Below the pieces are notes generated by a model. The model saw nothing but the letters and a program-made list of their open reading frames with translations, was not told the DNA's origin and searched no databases. The translations under genes were made by a program, and so were the position numbers. This document shows positions 32,321 to 41,084 of a stretch of 64,000 nucleotides of DNA, in pieces. The stretch is from Allobosea robiniae (lineage in GTDB: Bacteria > Pseudomonadota > Alphaproteobacteria > Rhizobiales > Beijerinckiaceae). The stretch is taken from the NCBI RefSeq assembly GCF_900102525.1, contig NZ_FNBZ01000004.1, positions 186,001 through 250,000 on the forward strand. The letters run 5' to 3'. Position 1 is the stretch's first letter; each line of letters begins with the position of its first letter.

Positions 32321-33195
32321 CGCTTCAGCCTCGGATTGACCTGGTCGCGGATACGGTCGCCGACGAGGTTGATCGCGACGATCAGCACGATCAGCGCGAT
32401 GCCGGGATAGATCGAGATCCAGTACCGGCCCGAGAGCATGTACTGGAAGCCGTTCGCGATCAGCATGCCGAGCGAGGGCTCGGTCACCGGTAGGCCGACG
32501 CCGAGGAAGGAGAGCGTCGCCTCGAGCGCAATGGCATTGGCCACCTGCACGGTCGCGACCACGATCAAAGGCGGCAGGCAGTTCGGGAAGATGTGGCGCA
32601 GCACCACGCGCCAACCCGGCAGCGGCGTCGAGAGCACCGCCTCGACATAGTCCTTGCCGCGCTCGGCCGAGGCCGCGCCATGAGCGGTGCGGGCGAAATA
32701 GGCGTATTGCGCAGCGGCGAGCGCGACGATGAGCTGCATCTTGCCCTGACCGAGCGAGGCTGAGAGCACAAGCGCCAGCAGGATCGCCGGGAAGGCGAGC
32801 TGCAGGTCGATGACGCGCATGATGAAGGCCTCGCGGCGCCCACCGGCATAGGCTGCGCCGATACCGAGCGAGACACCGAGCACGAAGGCGAAGGCGCCGG
32901 CGACAAGCCCCATCTGCAGGGAGATGCGCAGGCCGTAGAGGATGGCCGAGAGCAGGTCGCGCCCCTGCGCATCGGTGCCGAGCCAATGGGTGTAGCCGCC
33001 TTCGCCGACGAAACCGGGCGGGCGGCGTGCATCGGAGAGCGAGAGATTGGCGAGGTCGTAAGGGTCCTGCGGCGCGACCAGCGGCGCCAGCAAGGCGATG
33101 CCGATCATCAGGACGACGACGGCGAGCGCGATGACAGCGGTCCGGCTCTCGCGGAACTCGGCCCAGAAGCGGGCGGCGGGGGACGCGTCCTTCAT
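32317..33195 (-). CDS. ABC transporter permease, DppC type
   Basis: The product has 292 residues with an N-terminal membrane segment, the DppC-type periplasmic segment (LGTDAQGRDLLSAILYGLRIS) and five further segments. The EAA loop reads GAASAERGKDYVEAVLSTPLPGWRV. It forms the inner-membrane channel with the DppB-like partner. The ATG at 33195 overlaps the stop of the dppB-like gene. Confidence 0.95.
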   Translation of the reverse strand: MKDASPAARFWAEFRESRTAVIALAVVVLMIGIALLAPLVAPQDPYDLANLSLSDARRPPGFVGEGGYTHWLGTDAQGRDLLSAILYGLRISLQMGLVAGAFAFVLGVSLGIGAAYAGGRREAFIMRVIDLQLAFPAILLALVLSASLGQGKMQLIVALAAAQYAYFARTAHGAASAERGKDYVEAVLSTPLPGWRVVLRHIFPNCLPPLIVVATVQVANAIALEATLSFLGVGLPVTEPSLGMLIANGFQYMLSGRYWISIYPGIALIVLIVAINLVGDRIRDQVNPRLKR

Positions 33196-34166
33196 CGCGC
33201 GCCTCCCTTCCGCAACCGCGGATCGAGCCCGACATAGGCGAGATCGACGAGGAAGTTGATGGTGATGAAGACGAAGGCGACGAGCATCAGGTAGGCGACC
33301 ATCACCGGCCGGTCGAGCGACTGGATGGAGTCGATGATCAGCTTGCCGATGCCAGGCCAGGAAAAGATGGTCTCGGTAACCACGGCGAAGGCCAGCGTCG
33401 AGCCGAATTCGAGGCCGAAGACGGTGACGAGCGGGATCGCGATCAGGCGCAGCACATGGCGACGCAGCACGGTCCATTCGGAGAGGCCTGCGGCGCGGGC
33501 GAATTTCACGGTGTCGGAGAGCATGGTCTCGCGCGTGCCGGCACGCGCGAGCCGCGTCATCAAAGCGAGCTTGAAGAAAGCCAGATTCAGCGCCGGCAGC
33601 AGCAGATGGCTCAAGCCGTTCAGAGTGAGGAAGCTCCACTCGACGCCGAAGAGCGAGACCGTCTCGCCGCGCCCGCCCGCCGGAAGCCATTGCAGTTCGA
33701 CGGCGAAGGCCATGATCAGCACGAGGCCGATCCAGAAGGTGGGCACGGAGAAGCCGAGGATCGAGACCGTCATGATCAGCTTGGAGGCGAAACTGTCCGG
33801 CCTGTAGCCGGCATAGATTCCAGCGGGAATGCCGATCAGCGCCGCGCCGCAGACCGCGGCCAGCGTCAATTCCAGCGTCGCCGGCAGCCGCGACAGGATC
33901 AGGTCCATCACCGGCATGCCGAAGACGAAGGAGCGGCCGAAATCGCCATGCAGCACGCGGCCAAGGAAGGTCAGGTACTGCTCCCAGAGCGGCCGGTCGA
34001 GCCCGTAATGGGCGATGGTCTGGAGGCGCAATTCCTGGCTGACATCGGGGCCGATCAGCACGTCGATCGGGTTGCCGATGGCGTAGACGCCGACGAAGAC
34101 CAGCACCGACATGACGAGCATGACGACGAGCGCCTGCGCGAGCCGGCTGGCGACGTGGCCTAGCAT
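33192..34166 (-). CDS. ABC transporter permease, DppB type
   Basis: The product has 324 residues with six membrane segments and the DppB-type N-terminus (LVFVGVYAIGNPIDVLIGPD then LRLQTIAHYGLDRPLWEQY). The EAA loop is DTVKFARAAGLSEWTVLRRHVLR. It is the first permease gene, 22 bases after the creatininase gene and overlapping the DppC-like gene. Confidence 0.95.
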   Translation of the reverse strand: MLGHVASRLAQALVVMLVMSVLVFVGVYAIGNPIDVLIGPDVSQELRLQTIAHYGLDRPLWEQYLTFLGRVLHGDFGRSFVFGMPVMDLILSRLPATLELTLAAVCGAALIGIPAGIYAGYRPDSFASKLIMTVSILGFSVPTFWIGLVLIMAFAVELQWLPAGGRGETVSLFGVEWSFLTLNGLSHLLLPALNLAFFKLALMTRLARAGTRETMLSDTVKFARAAGLSEWTVLRRHVLRLIAIPLVTVFGLEFGSTLAFAVVTETIFSWPGIGKLIIDSIQSLDRPVMVAYLMLVAFVFITINFLVDLAYVGLDPRLRKGGAR

Positions 34167-34188
34167 CAGCGAAGCTTTCGGCGCGGCA

Positions 34189-34890
34189 TCACGGCCAGTT
34201 CTCGACCATCACGGCCCGCGTCTCCTCGACGCCGACCTTCCAAAGCCCAAGCATCTCCTCGTCCGGCCGCTGGTAGAGGCCGTGGAAATTGCCGTCGCCG
34301 AGGATCTCGCGACGCTTCGCCGGGCTCGCCGCCTGATATTCGGCCGCATTGAAGGGCGGCTTCGACGTCTCGGGCATGGCAACGCCGGCGAGCCGCGTCC
34401 AGGGGAAATTCTCCATCCAGGAGGCGTGCGAGGCGGCCGGGTCGACGGCCTTCACCGCCGCCTGGAATTGCGGCGCCGCCCACCAGTTATGCAGGCGGAC
34501 GCTCGCATCGGGGTGCTTGTCCAGCCATTCGGTCGCGAAGTTCAGGGCCGGCGAATTGCCGCCATGACCGTTGACGAGGACGATGCGGCGGAAGCCGGAG
34601 CGGTAGAAGCCGTCGAAGATGTCGCCCAGCAGCGCCGCATAGGTGCTCAGGCGCAGCGAGATGCTGCCGGGGAAATTCAGGAAGCCCGGCGTCAGGCCAT
34701 AGGCGAGCACCGGAAAGACCGGAATGCCCAGCGGTTCGGCCGCCTCCTGCGCCACGCGCTCGGACAGGATCACATCGGTCGCGAGGCTCAAATAGGCGTG
34801 CTGCTCGACGCTGCCGAGCGGCAGCACGCAGCGGTCGTCCCGCTTGGCCTGGGCCTCGATCTGCATCCAGTTCAAATCGGCGACACGCAC
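34189..34890 (-). CDS. Creatininase-family amidohydrolase
   Basis: The product has 233 residues. Family motifs are clear: LPLGSVEQHAYLSLATD near residue 20 (metal-binding Glu/His/Asp) and VNGHGGNSPAL near 115. Members are metal-dependent and open cyclic or linear amides (creatinine, formylated aminopyrimidines, mycofactocin peptide). GTG 34890 is preferred as start: AAGGAT lies upstream and VADLNW is the typical N-terminus; ATG starts further upstream would run into the divergent marR gene. As the first gene of the ABC operon it suggests the imported substrate holds an amide ring or a blocked amine. Confidence 0.88.
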   Translation of the reverse strand: MRVADLNWMQIEAQAKRDDRCVLPLGSVEQHAYLSLATDVILSERVAQEAAEPLGIPVFPVLAYGLTPGFLNFPGSISLRLSTYAALLGDIFDGFYRSGFRRIVLVNGHGGNSPALNFATEWLDKHPDASVRLHNWWAAPQFQAAVKAVDPAASHASWMENFPWTRLAGVAMPETSKPPFNAAEYQAASPAKRREILGDGNFHGLYQRPDEEMLGLWKVGVEETRAVMVENWP

Positions 34891-34991
34891 GGCGCGATCC
34901 TTGCTTCGCTCTGACAAGCGGTAGACAATCCCGGCAGGCGGCACGGGCTGCCCGCCACAGCCATCCTTGACTCCGGCGTCCGGGAGCGTCA

Positions 34992-35007
34992 AGTTCCATT
35001 TGGAACT
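34992..35007. promoter_or_regulatory. Palindromic operator candidate between creatininase and marR
   Basis: AGTTCCA-TT-TGGAACT is a perfect 16-nt palindrome (34992-35007), 22 bases before the marR start and 101 bases before the divergent creatininase start. Size and position fit a MarR dimer site that would control both directions. Confidence 0.6.
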
Positions 35008-35029
35008 AAATCCGCCGAGAGATTTCCTG

Positions 35030-35596
35030 ATGCGGCGCGCGCCGACCTCTCCTTCCCGCGTCGACCCGGAGCGCGAAGCCGCGCTGGCCGATCTCGACCC
35101 GCTGACCGTAACCAAGCTCTGGGACAATCCCTGCTGGCTCTCGTTCCGGCTGAACTTCATTGCGTTCCGCTTCAACGACCCGGTCTATCGCTGGATCGAA
35201 ACCCGCTACGGGCTCGTGCGCCCCGAATTCGTCGCGCTCTATGCGGTCGGGCTCAAGGAGGGCGTCGCCGCCAAGAACATCGTCGCCTCCTCCGGTCTGC
35301 CGAAGAACACGCTCTCGCGCGCCGTGCAGAAGCTGCTGCAACGGCGCCTGCTCAAGCGCGAGACCGATCCGGCCGACCTGCGCAGTTACGTGCTCCATCT
35401 CACGCCGGCCGGCCGCAACATCTTCGACGAGACCATGGGGCCGATGATCCAGCACCAGGCGACGATGCTCGCCGGCCTCAGCGGAGACGAGCAGCGGCAG
35501 CTCTGCGTGCTGATGGACAAGCTCGTCATCGCCTCGCCTAACTGGCCTCAGGAACTCCAGCCAGAACCACACAAAACAACAGGGGATCTCTCATGA
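35030..35596 (+). CDS. MarR-family transcriptional regulator
   Basis: The product has 188 residues with a winged helix (FVALYAVGLKEGVAAKNIVA, then SSGLPKNTLSRAVQKLLQRR and the wing RETDPADLRSYVLHLTPAGR). It likely binds the palindrome in front of it and reacts to the imported compound or a breakdown product. Its stop overlaps the start of the binding-protein gene (ATGA), so both are co-translated. ATG 35030 was preferred over a TTG at 34967. Confidence 0.93.
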   Translation: MRRAPTSPSRVDPEREAALADLDPLTVTKLWDNPCWLSFRLNFIAFRFNDPVYRWIETRYGLVRPEFVALYAVGLKEGVAAKNIVASSGLPKNTLSRAVQKLLQRRLLKRETDPADLRSYVLHLTPAGRNIFDETMGPMIQHQATMLAGLSGDEQRQLCVLMDKLVIASPNWPQELQPEPHKTTGDLS

Positions 35597-37185
35597 AACT
35601 CGCGCAAAGCTTCCGCCTCGCCGCCCTCGCCGCCCTGCTCGGCGCCGCCGTCTCGACCGGCGCGCTCGCCCAGACCCTGACCATCGGCGTCCGCGCCGGG
35701 CCGGAATCGATCGACCCGCATTACACCGCGACCGGCACCCATGCCGAAGCGCTGAAGCAGGTCTTCGACACGCTGATCTGGTCCGGCGACAAGCTGCAGC
35801 TCGAGCCGCGGCTGGCGACCAGCTGGAAGGCGGTCTCGCCCGATGTCTGGGAGTTCAAGCTGCGCCCCGGCGTCAAGTTCCATGACGGCTCGGACTTCAC
35901 TGCAGAGGACGTCAAGTTCTCGATCGAGCGCATCCCGGTCGTCGCCGGCCCGAACCCGACGACGATCTATGTCCGCCGCGTCAAGGAGGTGAAGATCGTC
36001 GATCCGCTGACCGTCAGGGTCGTTACCGACGGCCCGGCGCCGAACCTGCCGAACGACTTCATCCGGCTCTTCATCGTCTCGCACAAGGCGGCGGCCGGCC
36101 TGACCAAGGACAATGCCAACGAGGCCTTCAATTCCGGCAAGGCCGCGATCGGCACCGGACCCTACAAATTCGTCTCCTGGACGCCGAAGGACCAGCTCCT
36201 GCTCGAGCGGTTCGACGGCTTCTGGGGCGAGAAGGAGCCCTGGGCCAAGGTTGTCCGCAAGGAGCTGCCCAACGATGCCGCCCGCGTCGCGCAGCTCAAG
36301 GCGGGACAGGTCGACATCATCGTGCGCGCGCCGGCCTCGGACGTGCCGACGCTGAAGCGCGACCCGAAGCTTTCCGTCGCGACTGTCGAGACCGTCTACC
36401 TCTTCAACATGGAGCTCGACCTGCGCGACAAGCCCCCGCAGATCACCGCCAAGGACGGCTCCGCCCTGCCGAAGAACCCGCTGCAGGACGTCCGGGTGCG
36501 CGAGGCGATCGATATCGCCATCAACCGGCCGGCGCTTGCCGAAATCGCCATGGAAGGGCTCGGCGCCGCCGCGAACCAGCTGGTCACCCCCACGATCGCC
36601 GGCTTCAACAAGGAGCTGCCCGCGATCAAGGCGGATACCGTCAAGGCGAAGAAGCTGATGACGGATGCGGGATATCCCGACGGGTTCAAGGTCACCTTCT
36701 CCTTCACCAGCGACCGCCTGCCCGGCGACCGGCAGGTCGGCACCTCGATCGCCCAGATGCTCGCCCGCATCGGCATCGAGGTGGTGGCGAACGCCCAGCC
36801 GGCGGCCGTCTTCTTCCCGGCGCGCGCCCGTTCCGAATACTCGATGGCGATGTCGGGCTGGGGCACGCTGACCGGCGAGGCCAACTACACCCTCTCCTCG
36901 CTGGTCCACTCCAATGAGCCCGCCAAGAAGCTCGGCGCCTTCAACCTGCTCGGCTACAAGAACGCCGAGGTCGACAAGCTGATCGAGGACGCCTCGGTCG
37001 AGATGGACGAGGCGAAGCGCAACAAGATGCTGTCCGACGTCGCGGCGATCGTCGCCAAGGACCGGCCGCGCATCGCTGTCACCTCGATCGGCTCGGCCTG
37101 GGCGATGCAGAAGGACAAGGTGACGATCTCGCCGCGCGTCGACGAGGACACCCTCGCGATGGACATCAAGCCCGTTAAGAAGTAA
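35593..37185 (+). CDS. Dipeptide-type ABC transporter substrate-binding protein (SBP_bac_5)
   Basis: The product has 530 residues with a Sec signal peptide (ending GALAQ) and the SBP family-5 landmarks: LTIGVRAGPESIDPHY at the mature N-terminus, VFDTLIW, RPGVKFHDGSDFTAEDVKFSIER and AIGTGPYKFVSW. It captures the substrate in the periplasm for the DppBC/ATPase importer encoded divergently. The separation of binding protein and permeases on opposite strands around the shared promoter region suggests joint control by the MarR regulator. Confidence 0.96.
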   Translation: MKLAQSFRLAALAALLGAAVSTGALAQTLTIGVRAGPESIDPHYTATGTHAEALKQVFDTLIWSGDKLQLEPRLATSWKAVSPDVWEFKLRPGVKFHDGSDFTAEDVKFSIERIPVVAGPNPTTIYVRRVKEVKIVDPLTVRVVTDGPAPNLPNDFIRLFIVSHKAAAGLTKDNANEAFNSGKAAIGTGPYKFVSWTPKDQLLLERFDGFWGEKEPWAKVVRKELPNDAARVAQLKAGQVDIIVRAPASDVPTLKRDPKLSVATVETVYLFNMELDLRDKPPQITAKDGSALPKNPLQDVRVREAIDIAINRPALAEIAMEGLGAAANQLVTPTIAGFNKELPAIKADTVKAKKLMTDAGYPDGFKVTFSFTSDRLPGDRQVGTSIAQMLARIGIEVVANAQPAAVFFPARARSEYSMAMSGWGTLTGEANYTLSSLVHSNEPAKKLGAFNLLGYKNAEVDKLIEDASVEMDEAKRNKMLSDVAAIVAKDRPRIAVTSIGSAWAMQKDKVTISPRVDEDTLAMDIKPVKK

Positions 37186-37261
37186 CGCGGCCGCCTTCCA
37201 CGCCACGGCCGTTTGTCCGGCCGTGGCGGATCACGCCTTCAAGACCCGACAGGATACCGAT

Positions 37262-38209
37262 ATGACCCTCGCGCTTGCCATCCACGGCGGCTGCGGCACG
37301 CTGCCGAAGGCCGAGATGACGGAGGGCGAATGGGCCCAGGCCCGGTCCGACCTCGCTGGTGCGCTCCGCGCCGGCTGGGCGATCCTGAGCAAGGGCGGCG
37401 CGGCGGTCGACGCCGTCGAGGCGGCCGTGCGGGTGATGGAGGATTCCCCGCATTTCAACGCCGGCCATGGCGCAGCCTTCAACAGCGAGGGCGAGCACGA
37501 GCTCGACGCCTCGATCATGGACGGGGCGACGCTCGCCGCCGGCGCGATCTGCGGGGCCAAGCGCATCCGCAACCCGATCAGCGCCGCCAAGGCACTGATG
37601 CTGCGCGGCGACCCGCTGATGCTCGCCGGCCCCGCCGCCGACGACTTCGCCGAGCATGACGGCGTCGACACCGTCGCGAACGAGCATTTCTCGACCGAGC
37701 GCCGGCGCAAGAACCTCGCCTCGATGAAGCTGCGCGAGATCGTCGGCACCGCCGCCGAGGCGAGCGAGGCCGAGAAGCATGGCACGGTCGGCGCCGTCGC
37801 CTGCGACGCGCAGGGCCATCTCGCCGCCGCGACCTCGACCGGCGGCTACACCAACAAGCCGGTCGGCCGCGTCGGCGATTCCCCGATCATCGGCGCCGGC
37901 ACCTATGCCCGCGACGGGCGCTGCGCCGTCTCCGGCACCGGCAAGGGCGAGTATTTCATCCGCTACTGCGTCGGCCACGAGATCGCGTCGCTGATCGCCT
38001 ATAAGGGCCTCTCGCTGGAAGCGGCGACGGACGCGGTCCTGGCCGAACTGTCCGAGCACAGGATCGGCGCCGGACTGGTCGCGGTCGGTGCCGACGGCAC
38101 GGTCGTCGCGCCTTACAACACCGAGGGCATGTATCGGGGCTGGGTGACGGCGGACGGACTCGTCCATGTCGCGACCCACGACCATGTCGAATTGGCGGGG
38201 CAGGCGTGA
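37262..38209 (+). CDS. Isoaspartyl peptidase/L-asparaginase (Ntn-hydrolase)
   Basis: The product has 315 residues of the plant-type asparaginase family. N-terminal ALAIHGGCG and NAGHGAAFN are conserved; the self-cleaving nucleophile is T175 in KHGTVGAVA; the substrate loop RVGDSPIIGAGTYA follows. The precursor is expected to split before T175 into alpha and beta chains. It hydrolyses beta-aspartyl peptides or asparagine-like amides. ATG 37262 has AGGATA before it. It follows the binding-protein gene and overlaps the next gene by 4 bases. Confidence 0.95.
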   Translation: MTLALAIHGGCGTLPKAEMTEGEWAQARSDLAGALRAGWAILSKGGAAVDAVEAAVRVMEDSPHFNAGHGAAFNSEGEHELDASIMDGATLAAGAICGAKRIRNPISAAKALMLRGDPLMLAGPAADDFAEHDGVDTVANEHFSTERRRKNLASMKLREIVGTAAEASEAEKHGTVGAVACDAQGHLAAATSTGGYTNKPVGRVGDSPIIGAGTYARDGRCAVSGTGKGEYFIRYCVGHEIASLIAYKGLSLEAATDAVLAELSEHRIGAGLVAVGADGTVVAPYNTEGMYRGWVTADGLVHVATHDHVELAGQA

Positions 38210-39243
38210 GCGAACCCATCCTGATCTGGGGCGCAGGCGCCATCGGCGGTACGCTCGGTGCCTATTGGGCGCGCGCCGGCGTGCCGGTTCTGCTTGTCGA
38301 CATCGTGCCGGAGCATGTCGAGGCCTGCCGCACGCGCGGGCTCGCCATTTCCGGGCCGGTCGAGGAATTTACGCAAGTTCTGCCGGCCGCGACGCCGGGT
38401 GAACTGACCGGCCGCTACAGCCGCATCGTACTGGCCGTGAAGGCTGGCGCGACGGAAGCTGCGCTCGCTGCGTTGAAGCCGCATCTGACTGACGACGGCT
38501 TCGTGCTCTCCGCCCAGAACGGCCTGAACGAACTCGCCATCGCCAAGGCGGTCGGCGAACAACGCACCATGGGCTGCTTCGTCAATTTCGGCGCCGACTG
38601 GCTCGGGCCGGGCGAGATCCTCTACGGCAATCGCGGTGCGACGGTCGTCGGCGAGCTCGACGGCTCGATCAGTGAACGCGCCGTCGAGATGCACCGGCTG
38701 ATGAGGCTGTTCGAGCCGGACGCGATCCTGACCGACAACATCTTCGGCTATCTCTGGGGCAAGCTCGCCTATGGCGCGATGCTGTTCGCCACCGCCCTGA
38801 CCGACGATTCCATGTCGGCGAACTTTTCGGACCCGGAACGGCTGCCGGTCTGGCTCGCGCTCGGGCGCGAGGTCGGAGCGGTCGCGGCCAGACGTGGCGT
38901 GACCTCGCTCGGCTTCGGCGATTTCGACCCGATGGTGTTCGCGCCCGGCCGACCGGAAGGGCCGCAGATCGAAACGATCAACTGGCTGACGCATTACACC
39001 GCGCAGAGCGCCAAGACCCATTCCGGCATCTGGCGCGATCTCGCCGTGCGCAAGCGGAAGACCGAAGTCGATCCGCAGATCGGCGTCATCGCCACGCTCG
39101 GCCGCGAGGTCGGCATCGCGACGCCCGCGATCGAGACGCTGGTCTCGCTGATTCACGACATCGAGGACGGCCGCCGCCCGATGGCCTTCGAGACGCTCAA
39201 GGTATTGATCGACCGATGCAGATCCGCTTCGACAACCGCGTAG
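38206..39243 (+). CDS. 2-dehydropantoate 2-reductase family (PanE/ApbA-like)
   Basis: The product has 345 residues. The Rossmann motif ILIWGAGAIGGTLGAYWARAG opens the protein and LSAQNGLNE follows near residue 102, as in ketopantoate reductases. Given its place in a catabolic cluster, it probably reduces or oxidises another 2-keto/2-hydroxy acid with NADP(H) rather than making pantothenate. The GTG start overlaps the asparaginase stop (GTGA). Confidence 0.9.
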   Translation: MSEPILIWGAGAIGGTLGAYWARAGVPVLLVDIVPEHVEACRTRGLAISGPVEEFTQVLPAATPGELTGRYSRIVLAVKAGATEAALAALKPHLTDDGFVLSAQNGLNELAIAKAVGEQRTMGCFVNFGADWLGPGEILYGNRGATVVGELDGSISERAVEMHRLMRLFEPDAILTDNIFGYLWGKLAYGAMLFATALTDDSMSANFSDPERLPVWLALGREVGAVAARRGVTSLGFGDFDPMVFAPGRPEGPQIETINWLTHYTAQSAKTHSGIWRDLAVRKRKTEVDPQIGVIATLGREVGIATPAIETLVSLIHDIEDGRRPMAFETLKVLIDRCRSASTTA

Positions 39244-39971
39244 CCCTCGTCACCGGCGCAGCCCAGGGCATCGGGCGCGCAATCGCCGTCGCGCTGGCCG
39301 AGGCCGGGGCGCGGGTCCACCTCGCCGATATCGATGCGGCGGGGGTGCAGGCCACAGCGAAAGAGATCGGCGCGACCGGCCATGCCGCCGATCTCGGCTC
39401 GCCCGAGGCGGCGCAGGCACTGGTGCGCGCGATCGTGGCGGCCGATGGCGGGCTCGACCTTCTCGTCCATGCCGCCGGCGGCGTGCGCGGACAGGTCGGC
39501 CGGGCGATCGAGGCGGTTTCCGAGGAAGACTGGCGCGTGATCTTCGCCGCCAATGTCGATGCCGCCTTCTTCCTGGCGCAGGCGGCGGCGCCCGCGATGA
39601 AGCAGGCCGGCTATGGGCGGATCGTGACGATCTCGTCGGGCGCGGGACTGAGGCCGAGCCTCACCGGCATCCAGGCCTATGCCAGCGCCAAGCATGCGCT
39701 GGTCGGCCTGACGAAGCAGCTCGCCTGGGAGTTCGGGCCGCATGGCATCACGGTGAATTCGGTGGCGCCGGGCTTCGTGCGTTCCAACCCCGCGACCGAG
39801 CGGCAATGGCAGAGCTACGGGCCTGAGGGGCAGAAAAAGCTGGTCGAGAGCATCCATACCCGCCGGCTCGGCACGCCCCAGGATATCGCCAACGCCACGC
39901 TGTTCTTCCTGAGCGAGCAGGCCGGCTGGATTTCCGGGCAGGTGCTCTCCGTGGATGGCGGGCGGTCGTAG
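39216..39971 (+). CDS. Short-chain dehydrogenase/reductase
   Basis: The product has 251 residues of the classical SDR family: cofactor motif TGAAQGIG (residues 13-20), active-site Ser near 140, Y155 and K159 (YASAK), and the end VDGGRS. D38 after the second strand suggests NAD preference. It overlaps the PanE-like gene by 28 bases and is the last gene of this strand's cluster; a repeat element follows. Confidence 0.94.
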   Translation: MQIRFDNRVALVTGAAQGIGRAIAVALAEAGARVHLADIDAAGVQATAKEIGATGHAADLGSPEAAQALVRAIVAADGGLDLLVHAAGGVRGQVGRAIEAVSEEDWRVIFAANVDAAFFLAQAAAPAMKQAGYGRIVTISSGAGLRPSLTGIQAYASAKHALVGLTKQLAWEFGPHGITVNSVAPGFVRSNPATERQWQSYGPEGQKKLVESIHTRRLGTPQDIANATLFFLSEQAGWISGQVLSVDGGRS

Positions 39972-39992
39972 CGACGGCTGGAGCGCGCCGGC

Positions 39993-40078
39993 ATGCTCGG
40001 GCTTGGCCCGAGCATCTCGTCCCGAAGGAGGCTCCAGCGCCTTGTTCTGGGTCAGATTCTCGGGTCAAGCCCGAGAAT
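39993..40078. repeat. Pair of REP-like inverted repeats
   Basis: Unit 1: ATGCTCGGG/CCCGAGCAT (39993-40001, 40007-40015). Unit 2: ATTCTCGGG/CCCGAGAAT (40056-40064, 40070-40078), followed by GACG. It lies between the convergent SDR and VOC genes. Confidence 0.75.
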
Positions 40079-40093
40079 GACGCCACCCGTGCC

Positions 40094-40528
40094 TCACCCG
40101 CAATTCGCCTGATCGGCCGGCATCTCGGCACCGACCATCCAGTTGGTACCGAAGCGGTCGGTCAGCATGCCGAAGCGCGGCGACCAGAAGGTCTCGGCCA
40201 TCGGCATGGTGATCTTGGCGCCGCCCTCGGACAGGCCGGCGAAGATGCGATCGGCTTCATCCGGGGTCGCGACGCCGACGCTGACCATGACCGAGCGCAT
40301 CGGCCCGTCGCTGTTGTTGGGCGGCGCGTCGGAGGCCATCAGCATCTGGCCATCGATCTCCAGGCAGGCATGCAGGATCTTGTCATGCCAATCGGGCGCG
40401 ACATGCTCCTCGGCCGGCGTGCCCTTGTGGTCCATCATGGCGAGCATCTTGCCGCCCAGCACCTTCTCGTAATGGGTGAAGGCCTCGCGGCAATTGCCTT
40501 CGAACATCAGATAGGTCGAGAGTTTCAT
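40094..40528 (-). CDS. VOC superfamily protein (PhnB/3-demethylubiquinone-type)
   Basis: The product has 144 residues: STYLMFEGNCREAFTHYEKVLGGK at the N-terminus and WSPRFGMLTDRFGTNWMV at the C-terminus are typical of PhnB-like VOC proteins. The precise reaction is unknown. GGAGGA precedes the ATG at 40528. It is the last gene of the ArsR operon. Confidence 0.9.
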   Translation of the reverse strand: MKLSTYLMFEGNCREAFTHYEKVLGGKMLAMMDHKGTPAEEHVAPDWHDKILHACLEIDGQMLMASDAPPNNSDGPMRSVMVSVGVATPDEADRIFAGLSEGGAKITMPMAETFWSPRFGMLTDRFGTNWMVGAEMPADQANCG

Positions 40529-40560
40529 CGCGTATCCTCCTGCGTGCTTACGGGAAGCGT

Positions 40561-41043
40561 TCAGCGCTTGCGGTAATACTGGGCGGCCATGAACTCGGCC
40601 CACTGGCCGTCGGGCCCAAGCGCACGCGAGGTCAGGGTGCGGTGGTCAGGCGACAGGAAGGTGATGACGTCCTGATATTTCGCCATGGAGCCGTCGCCGG
40701 CCATGCTCGGCCCCTCGGTGTCGAGGACCAGCGACTTGCCGTCATCCGAGAGCGCGCCGTCATAGGTCCACATCATCGTCATCATCGAGGCGACGAAGCT
40801 GCCGACGAAGCGGCCCTTGGCCGGGTCGAAGCCGAGCGTCATCAGGCTGGTGACCGGCTTGCCCTCAGGCCCCTCACCCTGCCCCTCGCCGAGCGTCCAG
40901 AGCCCGCCGAGCGAGCGCACGCTCTCGGTGCCCTTCGACGAGGATGGCGGCTGATCCGGCCCCATCGAGCAGTTCATCTCGGCGGTCCAGTCACCGACCA
41001 GCTGGTGGAGCCACTCATGTTCCTTCTGCGGTTCGCCCATCAT
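40561..41043 (-). CDS. DUF1579 family protein
   Basis: The product has 160 residues with the lipocalin-like DUF1579 pattern (EHEWLHQLVGDWTAEM, GTESVRSLGGLWTLGEGQG, LGFDPAKGRFVGSFV). Function unknown. It is often found with SRPBCC and VOC genes under ArsR regulators, as here. AGGAGAG lies before the ATG. Confidence 0.9.
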   Translation of the reverse strand: MMGEPQKEHEWLHQLVGDWTAEMNCSMGPDQPPSSSKGTESVRSLGGLWTLGEGQGEGPEGKPVTSLMTLGFDPAKGRFVGSFVASMMTMMWTYDGALSDDGKSLVLDTEGPSMAGDGSMAKYQDVITFLSPDHRTLTSRALGPDGQWAEFMAAQYYRKR

Positions 41044-41084
41044 GGTTTCTCTCCTCTGGTTTTTCGTTCTCTGGGTGATCGGGA

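Noticed and set aside
32321-33235. Upstream extension of the dual ATPase gene
   Set aside because: The extension is an Arg-rich shadow of the permease gene; the ATGA overlap at 32317-32320 gives the proper start.
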